Positions 1-7,756 of a stretch of 10,257 bases of DNA are shown here, piece by piece. This DNA comes from Methylococcaceae bacterium (GTDB lineage Bacteria; Pseudomonadota; Gammaproteobacteria; Methylococcales; Methylomonadaceae). The notes under the pieces were generated by a model. The model had not been told where the DNA came from. It did not search any database and worked only from the letters and a program-made list of their open reading frames with translations. The DNA lies in assembly GCA_030618325.1 (NCBI GenBank), contig JAUXDP010000098.1, positions 1-10,257 on the forward strand, in the 5' to 3' direction. Both the position numbers and the translations under genes were made by a program. The stretch's first letter is position 1, and every line of letters starts with the position of its first letter.

Positions 1-879
1 TTTTTACCCAGTGAGCATCAACTGATAGAAGAAATTGAAGCTCTACATGAATACGAAAAAATAATTTTGGGGCAAAAGGTAACTTTGGAAATACTGGGCT
101 CTCATGAACCACTGCCTCCACCATTCGACCATCTTAATGATGAAGTCGTCAATGAAGCGATTACTAAAAAACAATTAATGCTCAAGAAAGTTCGTGAGCT
201 ATATGAAGTGAATCCCATGTTAGGTCACAGAGGTGTACGTTTGGGTATGAGTTACCCGGAAATCTATCGTATGCAAATCCGTTCCATCCTGGAAGCGGCT
301 GCATTATGTGTCAAAAAAGGAATTTCAGTGCAGCCCGAAATCATGGTTCCACAAGTTATTACATCGCAGGAACTTAAAAAAGTTAAAGAAATTGTTGATC
401 AGGTTCAACAAGAAGTTGAAAGCAATTACGGAATTGAACTCGACTTTCAATTTGGCTCTATGGTGGAAACTGTACGTGCCTGTACTCGTGCTGGAGATCT
501 TGCAGATTATGCACAGTTTTTCTCATTCGGAACCAATGATCTGACCCAGGCAACTTTTTCATTTTCTCGTGAAGATGCAGAAAATAAATTTTTACCTTTA
601 TATAATGAATCCGGTTTGTTGCAGGATAATCCTTTCGAAATTCTGGATGTCAAAGGGGTAGGAAAACTGATGAAAATGACAACCGATTTAGCTCATCAAA
701 CTCGCCCGGGTATCCGCATCGGAATCTGTGGAGAACAAGGAGGCCATCCACAATCAATTCGCTTTTGTCATCATATTGGCCTGAATTATGTGTCTTGCTC
801 TGCACCACGCATTCCCATCGCCCGACTGGCTGCTGCACATGCGAAATTGTTAGAGAATGAGTATATTCTAGAATCGTAA
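1..879 (+). CDS. ppdK: Pyruvate phosphate dikinase, C-terminal part (5' truncated by window edge)
   Basis: The open frame runs from base 1 to a TAA at 877-879, giving 292 visible residues; the N-terminal ATP-grasp and phosphohistidine domains lie outside the window. The enzyme interconverts pyruvate + ATP + Pi and PEP + AMP + PPi in the cytoplasm. The visible part is the TIM-barrel PEP/pyruvate-binding domain. It carries MLGHRGVRLG (217-246), the metal/PEP-binding region FGSMVE followed by SFGTNDLTQ (523-549), GICGEQGG, and the catalytic-cysteine motif YVSCS with its Cys codon at 796-798, followed by a PRIPIARLAAAHA tail. MLGHRGVRLG together with FGTNDLTQ and the VSCS cysteine favours PPDK over PEP synthase or PTS enzyme I. 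A TTG at 67 is in frame but is internal to the domain, so it is not a start. A protease-like gene follows after 27 nt. Confidence 0.95.
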   Translation, partial: FLPSEHQLIEEIEALHEYEKIILGQKVTLEILGSHEPLPPPFDHLNDEVVNEAITKKQLMLKKVRELYEVNPMLGHRGVRLGMSYPEIYRMQIRSILEAAALCVKKGISVQPEIMVPQVITSQELKKVKEIVDQVQQEVESNYGIELDFQFGSMVETVRACTRAGDLADYAQFFSFGTNDLTQATFSFSREDAENKFLPLYNESGLLQDNPFEILDVKGVGKLMKMTTDLAHQTRPGIRIGICGEQGGHPQSIRFCHHIGLNYVSCSAPRIPIARLAAAHAKLLENEYILES

Positions 880-906
880 AAGAAAACTTCGTTCAAAATA
901 AATACT

Positions 907-1563
907 TTGACACACGGTTTTCGATTTTTCCATGCTCTTATTATTTTTCTGATTGCCTCGCTATGGGTCGTCATTGCAATAGGAGTGATTAAATACTTTG
1001 GGTGGTATACGACCTTTGAACCCGGGTTATTGATCCATACGGGGATAATTATTGTATGTATAGGATGTACCACAGCCATTTTCAGACCATTAACACTCAG
1101 GTATTTATTTTATACCTTAGGTTTCAGGACGGCTAATGGCTGGTACTATTTTGTTGCGATGGTAATGGCAGTATTTTTTTGGATTGCTGATTTTTGGCTG
1201 CAATTCTATTTTTTCTTAGATGATGGGGCAAATGATGCAATAGCATTGCAAAGTGATATTAAACAATTTGGTTCAATTAGCATGGTACTAGCCATTTGTT
1301 TTTTAGCACCGATGGCCGAAGAGATTTTATTTCGAGGCATTTTATTAAAAGGCTTAGTTGATAAGGTTAGTCCGCTATGGGCAATACTGCTTACATCCAT
1401 GCTATTTGCAGCTATTCATTTTTCGCCAAATGATACTCTGACACTTTTTGTCGTTGCTGTTGGATACTCGATTCTAACACTAAAAGCACGCAGTATTTGG
1501 CCTGCTATCCTTGCTCATGTCATCAACAACAGCGTGACTTTGTACTATTTAGCAACTGTTTAG
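907..1563 (+). CDS. CPBP family intramembrane metalloprotease (Abi/CAAX-like)
   Basis: This 218-residue integral membrane protein has several hydrophobic segments (about 8-29, 40-60, 79-103, 124-137, 158-172, 174-190 and 198-214). It carries the three motifs of the CPBP/Abi family: EExxxR (E138, E139, R143), FxxxH ending in H171, and HxxxN (H204, N208). These form the membrane-embedded metal site in Rce1-type proteases, so the protein is probably an active peptidase; the substrate cannot be read from sequence. Bacterial members include bacteriocin-immunity and prenyl-protein-processing-like enzymes. The start is TTG at 907, the first usable codon after the ppdK-frame stop, and no ATG occurs before the third hydrophobic segment. 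The ribosome-binding site is weak. The 27-nt gap to ppdK suggests co-transcription. Family assignment is firm; physiological role is unknown. Confidence 0.85.
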   Translation: MTHGFRFFHALIIFLIASLWVVIAIGVIKYFGWYTTFEPGLLIHTGIIIVCIGCTTAIFRPLTLRYLFYTLGFRTANGWYYFVAMVMAVFFWIADFWLQFYFFLDDGANDAIALQSDIKQFGSISMVLAICFLAPMAEEILFRGILLKGLVDKVSPLWAILLTSMLFAAIHFSPNDTLTLFVVAVGYSILTLKARSIWPAILAHVINNSVTLYYLATV

Positions 1564-1567
1564 TAAA

Positions 1568-1596
1568 TTGATATATGGTATATACTGAAATATTAC
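1568..1596 (+). promoter_or_regulatory. Possible sigma-70 promoter for the DUF2956-like gene
   Basis: TTGATA (1568-1573) and TATTAC (1591-1596) are separated by 17 nt in the 64-nt gap before the small gene. The match is 5/6 to the -35 consensus and 4/6 to the -10 consensus. The region is very AT-rich, so a chance match is possible. Confidence 0.3.
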
Positions 1597-1627
1597 CAAA
1601 CAGAAATATTTAAAGAGACATTACATT

Positions 1628-1963
1628 ATGGCAAAAAAATCCTATAAATTGCCTTCTAATGAAACACAGGAACAGGCATTAAAAATTGCCCGAAGTTCCC
1701 AACGTCCTGGGCAAACCAAAGAACAAACTAAACTAATTGCCCAAGGCATTGAAAAAGGCATTCAGAACTATAAAAAACAACAAAAATCAAGATCCAGAGA
1801 ACTGGATAAAAAGCTTAAAAGTGCTTCAAGGAAAGTAATTGAAGAACAAGCACCAGAGCGACAAACAATCGTAGAATACAAACAGCATTTGTTGCCGTGG
1901 GTTCTTTTGCTCCTGACATGGTTGGGAGTGATAGCATACTATTTTGTTGAGATTAGTTATTGA
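1628..1963 (+). CDS. DUF2956-like small C-terminally membrane-anchored protein
   Basis: This 111-residue protein has a strongly basic, Lys/Gln-rich N-terminal part, with the segment PGQTKEQTKLIAQGIEKGI at about residues 27-45 followed by a charged helical region rich in K, R and E. A single hydrophobic helix lies near the C terminus (about 89-107, LLPWVLLLLTWLGVIAYYF). The segment and overall layout match my recollection of DUF2956, a family of unknown function found mainly in gammaproteobacteria. The likely topology is a cytoplasmic basic domain with a tail anchor. The ATG at 1628 is preceded by an AAAGAGA purine stretch (about 1611-1617). It may have its own promoter in the 64-nt gap. Its stop lies only 9 nt from the convergent SGNH gene. 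Function unknown. Confidence 0.8.
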   Translation: MAKKSYKLPSNETQEQALKIARSSQRPGQTKEQTKLIAQGIEKGIQNYKKQQKSRSRELDKKLKSASRKVIEEQAPERQTIVEYKQHLLPWVLLLLTWLGVIAYYFVEISY

Positions 1964-1972
1964 TTGAACACT

Positions 1973-2959
1973 CTATCTGGCTATCAGCTCTCTTTTGGTA
2001 GAGTTTATGTGATCGATAATTTCAACCAGCTTCTTAGTCGTAGCATTACTCCCCTGGATATTTAAATGAGATTTATCAGCAAAATTTGTATCATCCAGGT
2101 TTAGTAAGTCATGGGCATTGATATGATACGTGTTGTTGTTATCAAGTATTTTCTTTGTTCGCTTATCGAATGCTATCATAATTTTGTTAAGTTCAGGACT
2201 CGAATCAATAACTGCTTTTCTAAACGGTTGTACGACAAATAATAAATCGAAACCATGCGTTTGCGACAGACTCACCAACTCTTTCAAGCATGTAAGGGTT
2301 TTTTCATTGAATGGTGCAATGGAATGTGTGTCTACACTTCCCCATCGATGTGGATGGGCATTATGTTCACTCATATCAAGCTGACTACCTCCGGTTCTAT
2401 CATAAACCAAATAATCATAAGTTTTTGGATTGGTAAAAAAATCCCAGCGGAAGAAACGGTCAATTATGGTTATCAAGTTTTTTGAGGCACGCATTATTAA
2501 GTAAAATGTATCAGCCGGGTCTTCATTGATATAACCAAAAACGTTATCAATAATTCTCTTCTCTATATCACTCTCTCCAACAAAATCTAAATATTGTGCC
2601 GGATAGATAATTCGTTTCACATTTCCGTGATTAATAATTCGAGACAGCAACGGTAGCTGTTGTGGACATTGCATATGCCACCCTGATAAATTGACCACCT
2701 TGTCCACATGTAAAGAAGTGTCTTCAAGTAATACGCCATTAATATTGTTCAAGGCCAATGAAGAACCGATAATTATCGTATCTGCTGCTTCAAGGTCAAC
2801 ACGATGTTTTAGAAAATGTATTTTCGTGTCCATAGAAATATGGTTGTAAATGGGTATATGGAATTTAGATTCCACCTTGTAGAGGCTAAGAATAATTGCT
2901 GCATAAAACAATACCGCCAGTGCAATTGTTCTTAAAATATAAATACGCCCTTGCATCAT
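1973..2959 (-). CDS. SGNH/AlgJ-AlgX-like polysaccharide O-acyltransferase partner
   Basis: This 328-residue protein has one N-terminal hydrophobic helix (about 8-27), probably an uncleaved anchor that places the rest in the periplasm. It then shows an SGNH-hydrolase-type nucleophile block, TIIIGSSLAL, with GSS at 65-67, and a C-terminal DxxH block, D295-K-S-H298 in FADKSHLNIQG, which would supply the Asp/His of the triad. AlgJ, AlgX and PatB have this arrangement; they receive acetyl groups from an MBOAT membrane protein and esterify a sugar. The MBOAT gene lies immediately upstream with 75 nt between, so the two probably work as a pair. The start is the first of two tandem ATGs, with an AGGT site 10 nt upstream (2970-2973). 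The glycan target cannot be deduced. It could also be a free-standing esterase. Confidence 0.75.
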   Translation of the reverse strand: MMQGRIYILRTIALAVLFYAAIILSLYKVESKFHIPIYNHISMDTKIHFLKHRVDLEAADTIIIGSSLALNNINGVLLEDTSLHVDKVVNLSGWHMQCPQQLPLLSRIINHGNVKRIIYPAQYLDFVGESDIEKRIIDNVFGYINEDPADTFYLIMRASKNLITIIDRFFRWDFFTNPKTYDYLVYDRTGGSQLDMSEHNAHPHRWGSVDTHSIAPFNEKTLTCLKELVSLSQTHGFDLLFVVQPFRKAVIDSSPELNKIMIAFDKRTKKILDNNNTYHINAHDLLNLDDTNFADKSHLNIQGSNATTKKLVEIIDHINSTKRELIAR

Positions 2960-3034
2960 ATTGCTCAGTACCTATTTTTGTGAAGAGAATGGAAGATTCA
3001 TAATAAATTGACTATTATCCCAAGTAGGGTGCTA

Positions 3035-4495
3035 CTAAAACCCAAAATAGAGGAATTCAGATTCCCTTACCAGAAAAAATATTGCAACAATAAACATTAA
3101 ACTATTACCAATGGAATCCAGCAAGGTGGCCTTAAATGAATACTGTTTAAATATCCATTTAGTTATCAAAACCAGGATAATCACACAAGTTAAAGCGGAC
3201 ACAAACTGATCATTTATAGTATTCAGCCTTATAAAATCATTACTGAATTGCAAATCAAATGCAGTGAGCCACTGCATTTTTTCAGCAAAGGCCTGCGGTA
3301 AGATAATGTCTTCAAAACCAAACATTCCACGCAACACTTTTATGGCATCAGGCCAGCTCTTAGCTCTAAAAAATACCCAGGCGATATTGACAAAATTAAA
3401 GGTTATAAACCAGGCTAATACCCGGTTACATGAATAACCAAATGAATTCCATATCCGATGGATGACAATGGCAAAGCCATGTAAAAACCCCCAAAAGATA
3501 AAAGTCCACCCGGCACCATGCCAAAGCCCACCAATAAGAAAGGTTGCCATTAAATTGGTATAGGTTCTGAAATGCCCCTGGCGATTACCACCGAGCGGAA
3601 TATATACATAATCCCTTAAAAATCGAGAAAGCGTGATATGCCAACGCTGCCAGAAATCTTGAATATCAAAAGCTCGATAAGGTGAATTAAAATTTATTGG
3701 GATTTTAATATTGAAAAACAATGCCGCACCGATTGCCATATCGGTGTACCCACTAAAATCGTAATAAAGCTGCAAACTATAAGATAAGCTGGTTATCCAG
3801 GCATCAATGAAGTTCAGTGTTACAGCTTGATCAAAACCATTTATTGCCCATACTGCAAAGGTATCTGCAATCACCACTTTCTTAAAAAGGCCAGCAGTAA
3901 AAATAAACAACCCTTTGGAAATGTTTTTAGTGTTAATGACCTTATTTCTGAGATTATCAAATTGCGGCATCATTTCCTTGTGATGCACAATTGGACCCGC
4001 TATCAGCTGGGGAAAGAAGGTGACAAAAACAGCATAATGCAGAAAATCATGGTCTTCGGTCTCTCCGCGAAAACTGTCGACGAGGTATGCAATCTGCTGA
4101 AAAGTAAAAAATGAAATGGCTAAGGGCAAGGTCAAGTCCAGCAACGGAATCGTTTGAGTAAATGCATGATTAACATTTTCAATCACGAAATCCGTATATT
4201 TATAAAAACCTAGCAAACTGAGATTAGCTGTAATACCTAAGATCAACAGTGATTTACGACTGACTTTGCTATGTTCTTGTTGTTTTGCCAGGGAAACACC
4301 AAGAATGAAGTTAAATAAAATTGATCCCAGGATTAACGGTAGATATTCTATTTTCCACCAACAGTAAAAGACCATCGAGGCAACAAACAAAAATCCTTTA
4401 CTGGCTGTTGTCAGTCGCTTTTTATTCAGATAGAAATAAATTATAAAAACTGCAGGTAGGAAATAGAAAATATATGTGTAAGAGTTAAAAAGCAT
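3035..4495 (-). CDS. MBOAT family O-acyltransferase, AlgI-like
   Basis: This 486-residue polytopic inner-membrane protein has about 10-12 hydrophobic segments. The family signature is clear: DFWQRWHITLSRFLRDYVYIPLGG, with H286 in the WHITLS block, and LWHGAGWTFIFWG, where H326 is the invariant MBOAT histidine. Upstream, QLYYDFSGYTDMAIG and FFPQLIAGPI are further AlgI/DltB-group landmarks. Such proteins carry an acyl (usually acetyl) group across the membrane and hand it to a periplasmic SGNH partner, here encoded directly downstream. Length is close to AlgI, slightly shorter. The start ATG at 4495 has an AAGG site (4507-4510) 11 nt upstream. The surrounding ligase and flippase genes argue for modification of an extracellular or envelope polysaccharide rather than alginate, since no alginate genes are visible. 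Confidence 0.9.
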   Translation of the reverse strand: MLFNSYTYIFYFLPAVFIIYFYLNKKRLTTASKGFLFVASMVFYCWWKIEYLPLILGSILFNFILGVSLAKQQEHSKVSRKSLLILGITANLSLLGFYKYTDFVIENVNHAFTQTIPLLDLTLPLAISFFTFQQIAYLVDSFRGETEDHDFLHYAVFVTFFPQLIAGPIVHHKEMMPQFDNLRNKVINTKNISKGLFIFTAGLFKKVVIADTFAVWAINGFDQAVTLNFIDAWITSLSYSLQLYYDFSGYTDMAIGAALFFNIKIPINFNSPYRAFDIQDFWQRWHITLSRFLRDYVYIPLGGNRQGHFRTYTNLMATFLIGGLWHGAGWTFIFWGFLHGFAIVIHRIWNSFGYSCNRVLAWFITFNFVNIAWVFFRAKSWPDAIKVLRGMFGFEDIILPQAFAEKMQWLTAFDLQFSNDFIRLNTINDQFVSALTCVIILVLITKWIFKQYSFKATLLDSIGNSLMFIVAIFFLVRESEFLYFGF

Positions 4496-4542
4496 TAATT
4501 GTACTGCCTTGATTTAGCGTTGCTCTGCATAATATTAGATGG

Positions 4543-4554
4543 AATTGTACAATT
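4543..4554. promoter_or_regulatory. Perfect 12-bp palindrome upstream of the MBOAT gene
   Basis: AATTGTACAATT is a perfect palindrome in the 115-nt gap between the ArnF-like and MBOAT genes. The half AATTGTAC recurs at 4497-4504, right next to the MBOAT start codon. The gap is the largest between consecutive genes of the seven-gene block, so a local promoter or operator is plausible but unproven. Confidence 0.25.
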
Positions 4555-4610
4555 TAGTTCCACGATGAAAAACCTATCATTCAGTATATCATCCTGGGTT
4601 TCAGCGGTTA

Positions 4611-5027
4611 TCAATCCGTTGGGCCAGGATCTGTCCGAGCTACTATCAATACACCCAGAAAAATCAACATGATCCCCATGGTTCTCGGCATCGAAATAGT
4701 TTCATTTAGGCGTGGCCATGCGGCTGCACCGATATATACCAATGCATAACTCATACTCAATAAAGGGTATGCGAGGCTTAATTCATACTGAGCTAACGCT
4801 CTCATCCAACATAACAGAGAAACACTATAGCAGATAAGGCCTCCAGAGACCCAAGTCAAAGAAGGGAGGATCATACCGAAATCATCGACTATTTGTGGAA
4901 ATAATAGGGGGAAATTCTCGTCATGTAAAGACAGCATGCCTGCTCTCATAAATAGTTGCGCGAAGGTGGATAACAGAATACTTATCCCCACGAATATCAT
5001 CCCATTACAGGTGCCATTTTTTTTCAT
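4611..5027 (-). CDS. ArnF-like small DMT-superfamily flippase subunit
   Basis: This 138-residue protein has four hydrophobic segments (about 9-29, 54-74, 82-104 and 113-130). The first ends in FAQLFMRAG, the position where ArnE/ArnF and SMR-type transporters have GQxxxKxG. YPLLSMSYALVYIG and the loop motif LNETIS before the last helix match the ArnF pattern. In the known system, ArnE and ArnF form a heterodimer that flips undecaprenyl-phosphate-aminoarabinose across the inner membrane. Here no other arn genes are visible, so the lipid-linked cargo is unknown. The ATG at 5027 overlaps the stop of the preceding ArnE-like gene as ATGA, typical of coupled subunits. A TTG at 5078 would lengthen the protein by 17 residues, but it lies inside the upstream gene and gives a non-hydrophobic extension unlike the family. 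Confidence 0.8.
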   Translation of the reverse strand: MKKNGTCNGMIFVGISILLSTFAQLFMRAGMLSLHDENFPLLFPQIVDDFGMILPSLTWVSGGLICYSVSLLCWMRALAQYELSLAYPLLSMSYALVYIGAAAWPRLNETISMPRTMGIMLIFLGVLIVARTDPGPTD

Positions 5028-5373
5028 GTTTGTGATATTAAGATAATTCCTGAGCCGATCAATCCCAACCCCAGCCAACGTGCTTTTGAAATGGTTTCAT
5101 TAAGATGGTAGCGTGAAATCAGGATAACCAGCACAAAACCAATACTGAGAAAAGGAAATGCTTTGCTAACTTCCATACGGTATAGAACAGTTAACCAAAG
5201 AACAGTACCTGCAGCGAGGCAAATAATAGCCCACCAAGTTTCAGGCTGGCTGAAAATACGCTTAAGAAAATGTATTTTAGAAGGCATCAGCGCTGCTTTG
5301 GTTACACCACAATCTGCAATAATTGTCCACCAGTCGTAAAAAATACTGATAGTAAGATAAGAATATGATCCAT
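5024..5373 (-). pseudogene. ArnE-like small DMT flippase subunit, interrupted by a frameshift
   Basis: The obvious open frame starts at an internal ATG (5287) and gives 87 residues that lack the first helix. Upstream, another frame starts at ATG 5373 and reads MDHILILLSVFFTTGGQLLQ then IVV before a TAA at 5302-5304. This is a typical first helix ending in the GQLLQ motif of ArnE/EmrE relatives. The downstream frame continues with VTKAALMPSK and three more helices, including FPFLSIGFVLVILIS and LNETIS. Adding one base around 5305-5308 (for example a lost G in a GTGGTGGTA run) joins both parts into about 116 residues, close to ArnE length. The partner ArnF-like gene starts in the stop codon (ATGA). 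I infer a recent single-base deletion, a sequencing error or, less likely, programmed -1 frameshifting. If ribosomes start at 5287, the product would be a three-helix fragment. Confidence 0.7.
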
Positions 5374-5412
5374 GGAGTTATAATAAAATGAAATCGTGGA
5401 TTATGGGATAAA

Positions 5413-6471
5413 TTATCTATTTTGGGCAGGAGCAATATTATGATTTGGTAACACATAGTTATCCATACTGTTGTAAAAATCCTGCATAATTTCTTCTTTC
5501 TCAAATTGCTCCCAAATAACGATTTTTCGAGAATTTTCAACTTGACTATTATCAACCCATCTTCCATCCGGCAGAATCTGAGGTACAGGTATTTCGACTC
5601 TTTTGCCCCAAGATGAGTTTTTTAAAATAGCGATTGCAGCAACATCATAGAATGATCTCCCCTTGGGATCACCACCACCCGGAAAAAGCTTAAAAAGACT
5701 CAGTGAATAATCTCCAAAATTTGTAAATAATTTGCTGTGTCTACCGGCAACAGGATGACTAATTTTAGGTCCTTTACCAGGCATTTTTTCATTAATATCA
5801 TCTACGTAAGCAATCACAGCGCCTGTACCTGTTGGCTTATTTAGCCTAACTGTAACAATTTCAAATTCCACGTCAGTTTCAAGAATGGCACTAACTGCAG
5901 ACGTATCGTTAATAAGGTTATATTCTCCAGGGTCTGGATAATTGGAGCCTAACCATACAATTTTGATATTCGCTGCGATGGATGGATCTTTTTTTAATGC
6001 AAGGGCAATATTGGTTAGTTTACCAACTGCTAAAAGCACCAGTTTCTCCTGGCTTTTGATTTTTGCTCTTTTAATGATGAAGTTGACTGCTTCTTCACCG
6101 TCAAAACGTGGAGCATTAATGTGTTTTACAATTTCACTATAATTACCGCTTGCACCTCTATAAACATCGGTATATGGGCGCTGAGCACACAAAATTATGA
6201 CTCGATAGGCTTCAACGACATGATCCTCAATACTTCCGCCAGAAGAGGTTCTATTCACTGTAATTCCTTCCACACTGAAGAAGTGACTATTGAATAGCAT
6301 ATATGCAATTGCGTGCTGGTCATCTAATTCATTGTTGGTATCGGAATCTATAATGACTCTTATTCTATTCAGTGGAACTTCATCTTCGGCGAACCACGAA
6401 ATTAAAAATGCTGTACCAAGCAGGAGCAATGAAATAACACTGGCACGAACTATTTTACCTTGAACTTTCAT
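5413..6471 (-). CDS. Exported nucleoside hydrolase-family protein
   Basis: This 352-residue protein has an N-terminal hydrophobic segment after basic residues (about 8-27), indicating a signal sequence or anchor and a periplasmic location. The nucleoside-hydrolase calcium/ribose motif is present in expanded form: DSDTNNELDDQ (42-52) in place of the classical DTDPGIDDA. A later FYDVAAIA (D276) matches the C-terminal metal-binding Asp block. The middle shows VLLAVGKLTNIALAL and IVWLGSNY, also typical of the family. These enzymes cleave the N-glycosidic bond of ribonucleosides; substrate specificity cannot be read here. Only 2 nt separate its start from the stop of the ligase gene, so it belongs to the operon. 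An exported member inside a polysaccharide locus is unusual, and a role on a glycan or a binding-only function is possible. No strong ribosome site was seen. Confidence 0.8.
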   Translation of the reverse strand: MKVQGKIVRASVISLLLLGTAFLISWFAEDEVPLNRIRVIIDSDTNNELDDQHAIAYMLFNSHFFSVEGITVNRTSSGGSIEDHVVEAYRVIILCAQRPYTDVYRGASGNYSEIVKHINAPRFDGEEAVNFIIKRAKIKSQEKLVLLAVGKLTNIALALKKDPSIAANIKIVWLGSNYPDPGEYNLINDTSAVSAILETDVEFEIVTVRLNKPTGTGAVIAYVDDINEKMPGKGPKISHPVAGRHSKLFTNFGDYSLSLFKLFPGGGDPKGRSFYDVAAIAILKNSSWGKRVEIPVPQILPDGRWVDNSQVENSRKIVIWEQFEKEEIMQDFYNSMDNYVLPNHNIAPAQNR

Positions 6472-6473
6472 TT

Positions 6474-7715
6474 TTATATTTGTGCGCTCTCATCATTGAC
6501 CTGGAAAATATCGCGAGCGTGTTCCAAATTGACATCGTAGATATCCAGGTTTTCCTTGGGGCTGTTAAAAAATATGGCTATCAGACAAGCAAACCAATGA
6601 CCTTCAGTATGATCAAGAATGGGGGAATTAAAAATGCTACTGGTTGCAATCGTTAAAAGCACACCCTGGGCTAACCATTTTTGATAATCAGGTAAAATCT
6701 GAAGATGCCAATATAGGGTGAATAAAAAGCCTAAATAGAGTACAAGTCCACCAATACCAACTTGTGCCGTGATTAACAGATAAGTGCTGTGTGGGTTTGT
6801 GGTCTGGTGCTCTTTCGCTGATGAAACCCTAGCGTATTCTTTCGCAAAACTACCGGTTCCATGACCAAACCAGGGACGCTCTTTAATCAATGTCATGGCA
6901 TGCTTCCAGTATGTTAAACGTCTTCCCATGGATGATGTTGTTTCTGGATTGTTAGTATCGTAGTTCTTAGTATTTGTTATCCCTTCAACGATCCGATGCC
7001 CGCTATCAGAATAATTAACAAATAAGACGATCGTGATGATGGCGGCTAAAATAAATAGCAGGATATTCTGTTTGTTAAAATGCTGAAAACTGAATACTAA
7101 AGCTAAAAGAAAGGCTATCAGTTGTCCTGTTCGGCCAAAGGTAACAAAATATAGATTATGTATGGAGACTAATAGCAGCAATAACCAAAAAAGCTTATGA
7201 GGTATTTTCCGATATATCTGTTGAGCACAGAAATAGGCGAAATAGGCAATGAATATGCTATGAGTAATTGAACTTTTTGTACTCGCTGAATATGTCGTTC
7301 GTTTAATAAAGTTAAAATCAATAGCATAGGAGACAGCTATTGTTATTAAAGACCCAAGAATGAAGGCCATTAGCGCCCACTGACGGTATCGATTTAGTCG
7401 TAAAAATGGGATCAGAATAATGACTAGCAAAAATTCTCGGTATTTATACCAAATATCTATCGAATCTTCTAATGAAGCACTACTATAAGTGACTCCAATT
7501 AAAAGATATCCAATTAATAACAGTGCTGATAATGCAATCAGATTCTGTTTCAATAGCTCCGCTAAGGAAATAAATTGAGACGATAACAACCATAACATCA
7601 GTAATAGCCCCGTAAGGACGATTGCTATTGAAGTCGAAAAAGGAATAGAAAGTATTAATAAAGCAGAAAGCACACCTCCTGTATGGGTGACGAGTGTTTG
7701 GAAACGGTTTTCCAT
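6474..7715 (-). CDS. O-antigen ligase / Wzy-like polymerase family membrane protein
   Basis: This 413-residue polytopic inner-membrane protein has about ten or more hydrophobic segments and one large polar loop in the C-terminal half. That loop holds the PF04932-type signature: GRRLTYWKHAMTLIKERPWFGHGTGSF (PWFGHGTG at 281-288) and NPHSTYL (H309), followed by AQVGIGGLVLYL. WaaL ligases, Wzy polymerases and related glycan transferases share these elements, with the loop His and Arg residues acting at the periplasmic face on undecaprenyl-diphosphate-linked glycans. Sequence alone does not separate ligase from polymerase. It lies 41 nt downstream of a methyltransferase gene and 2 nt before the nucleoside hydrolase-like gene. 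The ATG at 7715 has only a weak purine stretch upstream. Confidence 0.85.
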   Translation of the reverse strand: MENRFQTLVTHTGGVLSALLILSIPFSTSIAIVLTGLLLMLWLLSSQFISLAELLKQNLIALSALLLIGYLLIGVTYSSASLEDSIDIWYKYREFLLVIILIPFLRLNRYRQWALMAFILGSLITIAVSYAIDFNFIKRTTYSASTKSSITHSIFIAYFAYFCAQQIYRKIPHKLFWLLLLLVSIHNLYFVTFGRTGQLIAFLLALVFSFQHFNKQNILLFILAAIITIVLFVNYSDSGHRIVEGITNTKNYDTNNPETTSSMGRRLTYWKHAMTLIKERPWFGHGTGSFAKEYARVSSAKEHQTTNPHSTYLLITAQVGIGGLVLYLGFLFTLYWHLQILPDYQKWLAQGVLLTIATSSIFNSPILDHTEGHWFACLIAIFFNSPKENLDIYDVNLEHARDIFQVNDESAQI

Positions 7716-7756
7716 TTGCTTATTAAATTAGATAGCACAAGGCTTGAGTGAAAAAT

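Noticed and set aside
786..1079. 97-residue open frame on the - strand
   Set aside because: It is antisense to the ppdK 3' end and CPBP gene start, both of which carry clear family motifs on the + strand.
3827..4114. 95-residue open frame on the + strand
   Set aside because: It lies entirely antisense inside the AlgI-like gene, whose motifs are well conserved, and its translation resembles no protein family I know.
5028..5078. Upstream TTG start for the ArnF-like protein
   Set aside because: It would add a polar 17-residue tail within the preceding gene; the ATG at 5027 gives the family length and an ATGA overlap.
5277..5567. 96-residue open frame on the - strand overlapping the nucleoside hydrolase 3' end
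   Set aside because: It overlaps the true reading frames of both the nucleoside hydrolase-like and ArnE-like genes in the third frame; its hydrophobicity is a by-product of the ArnE helix sequence.
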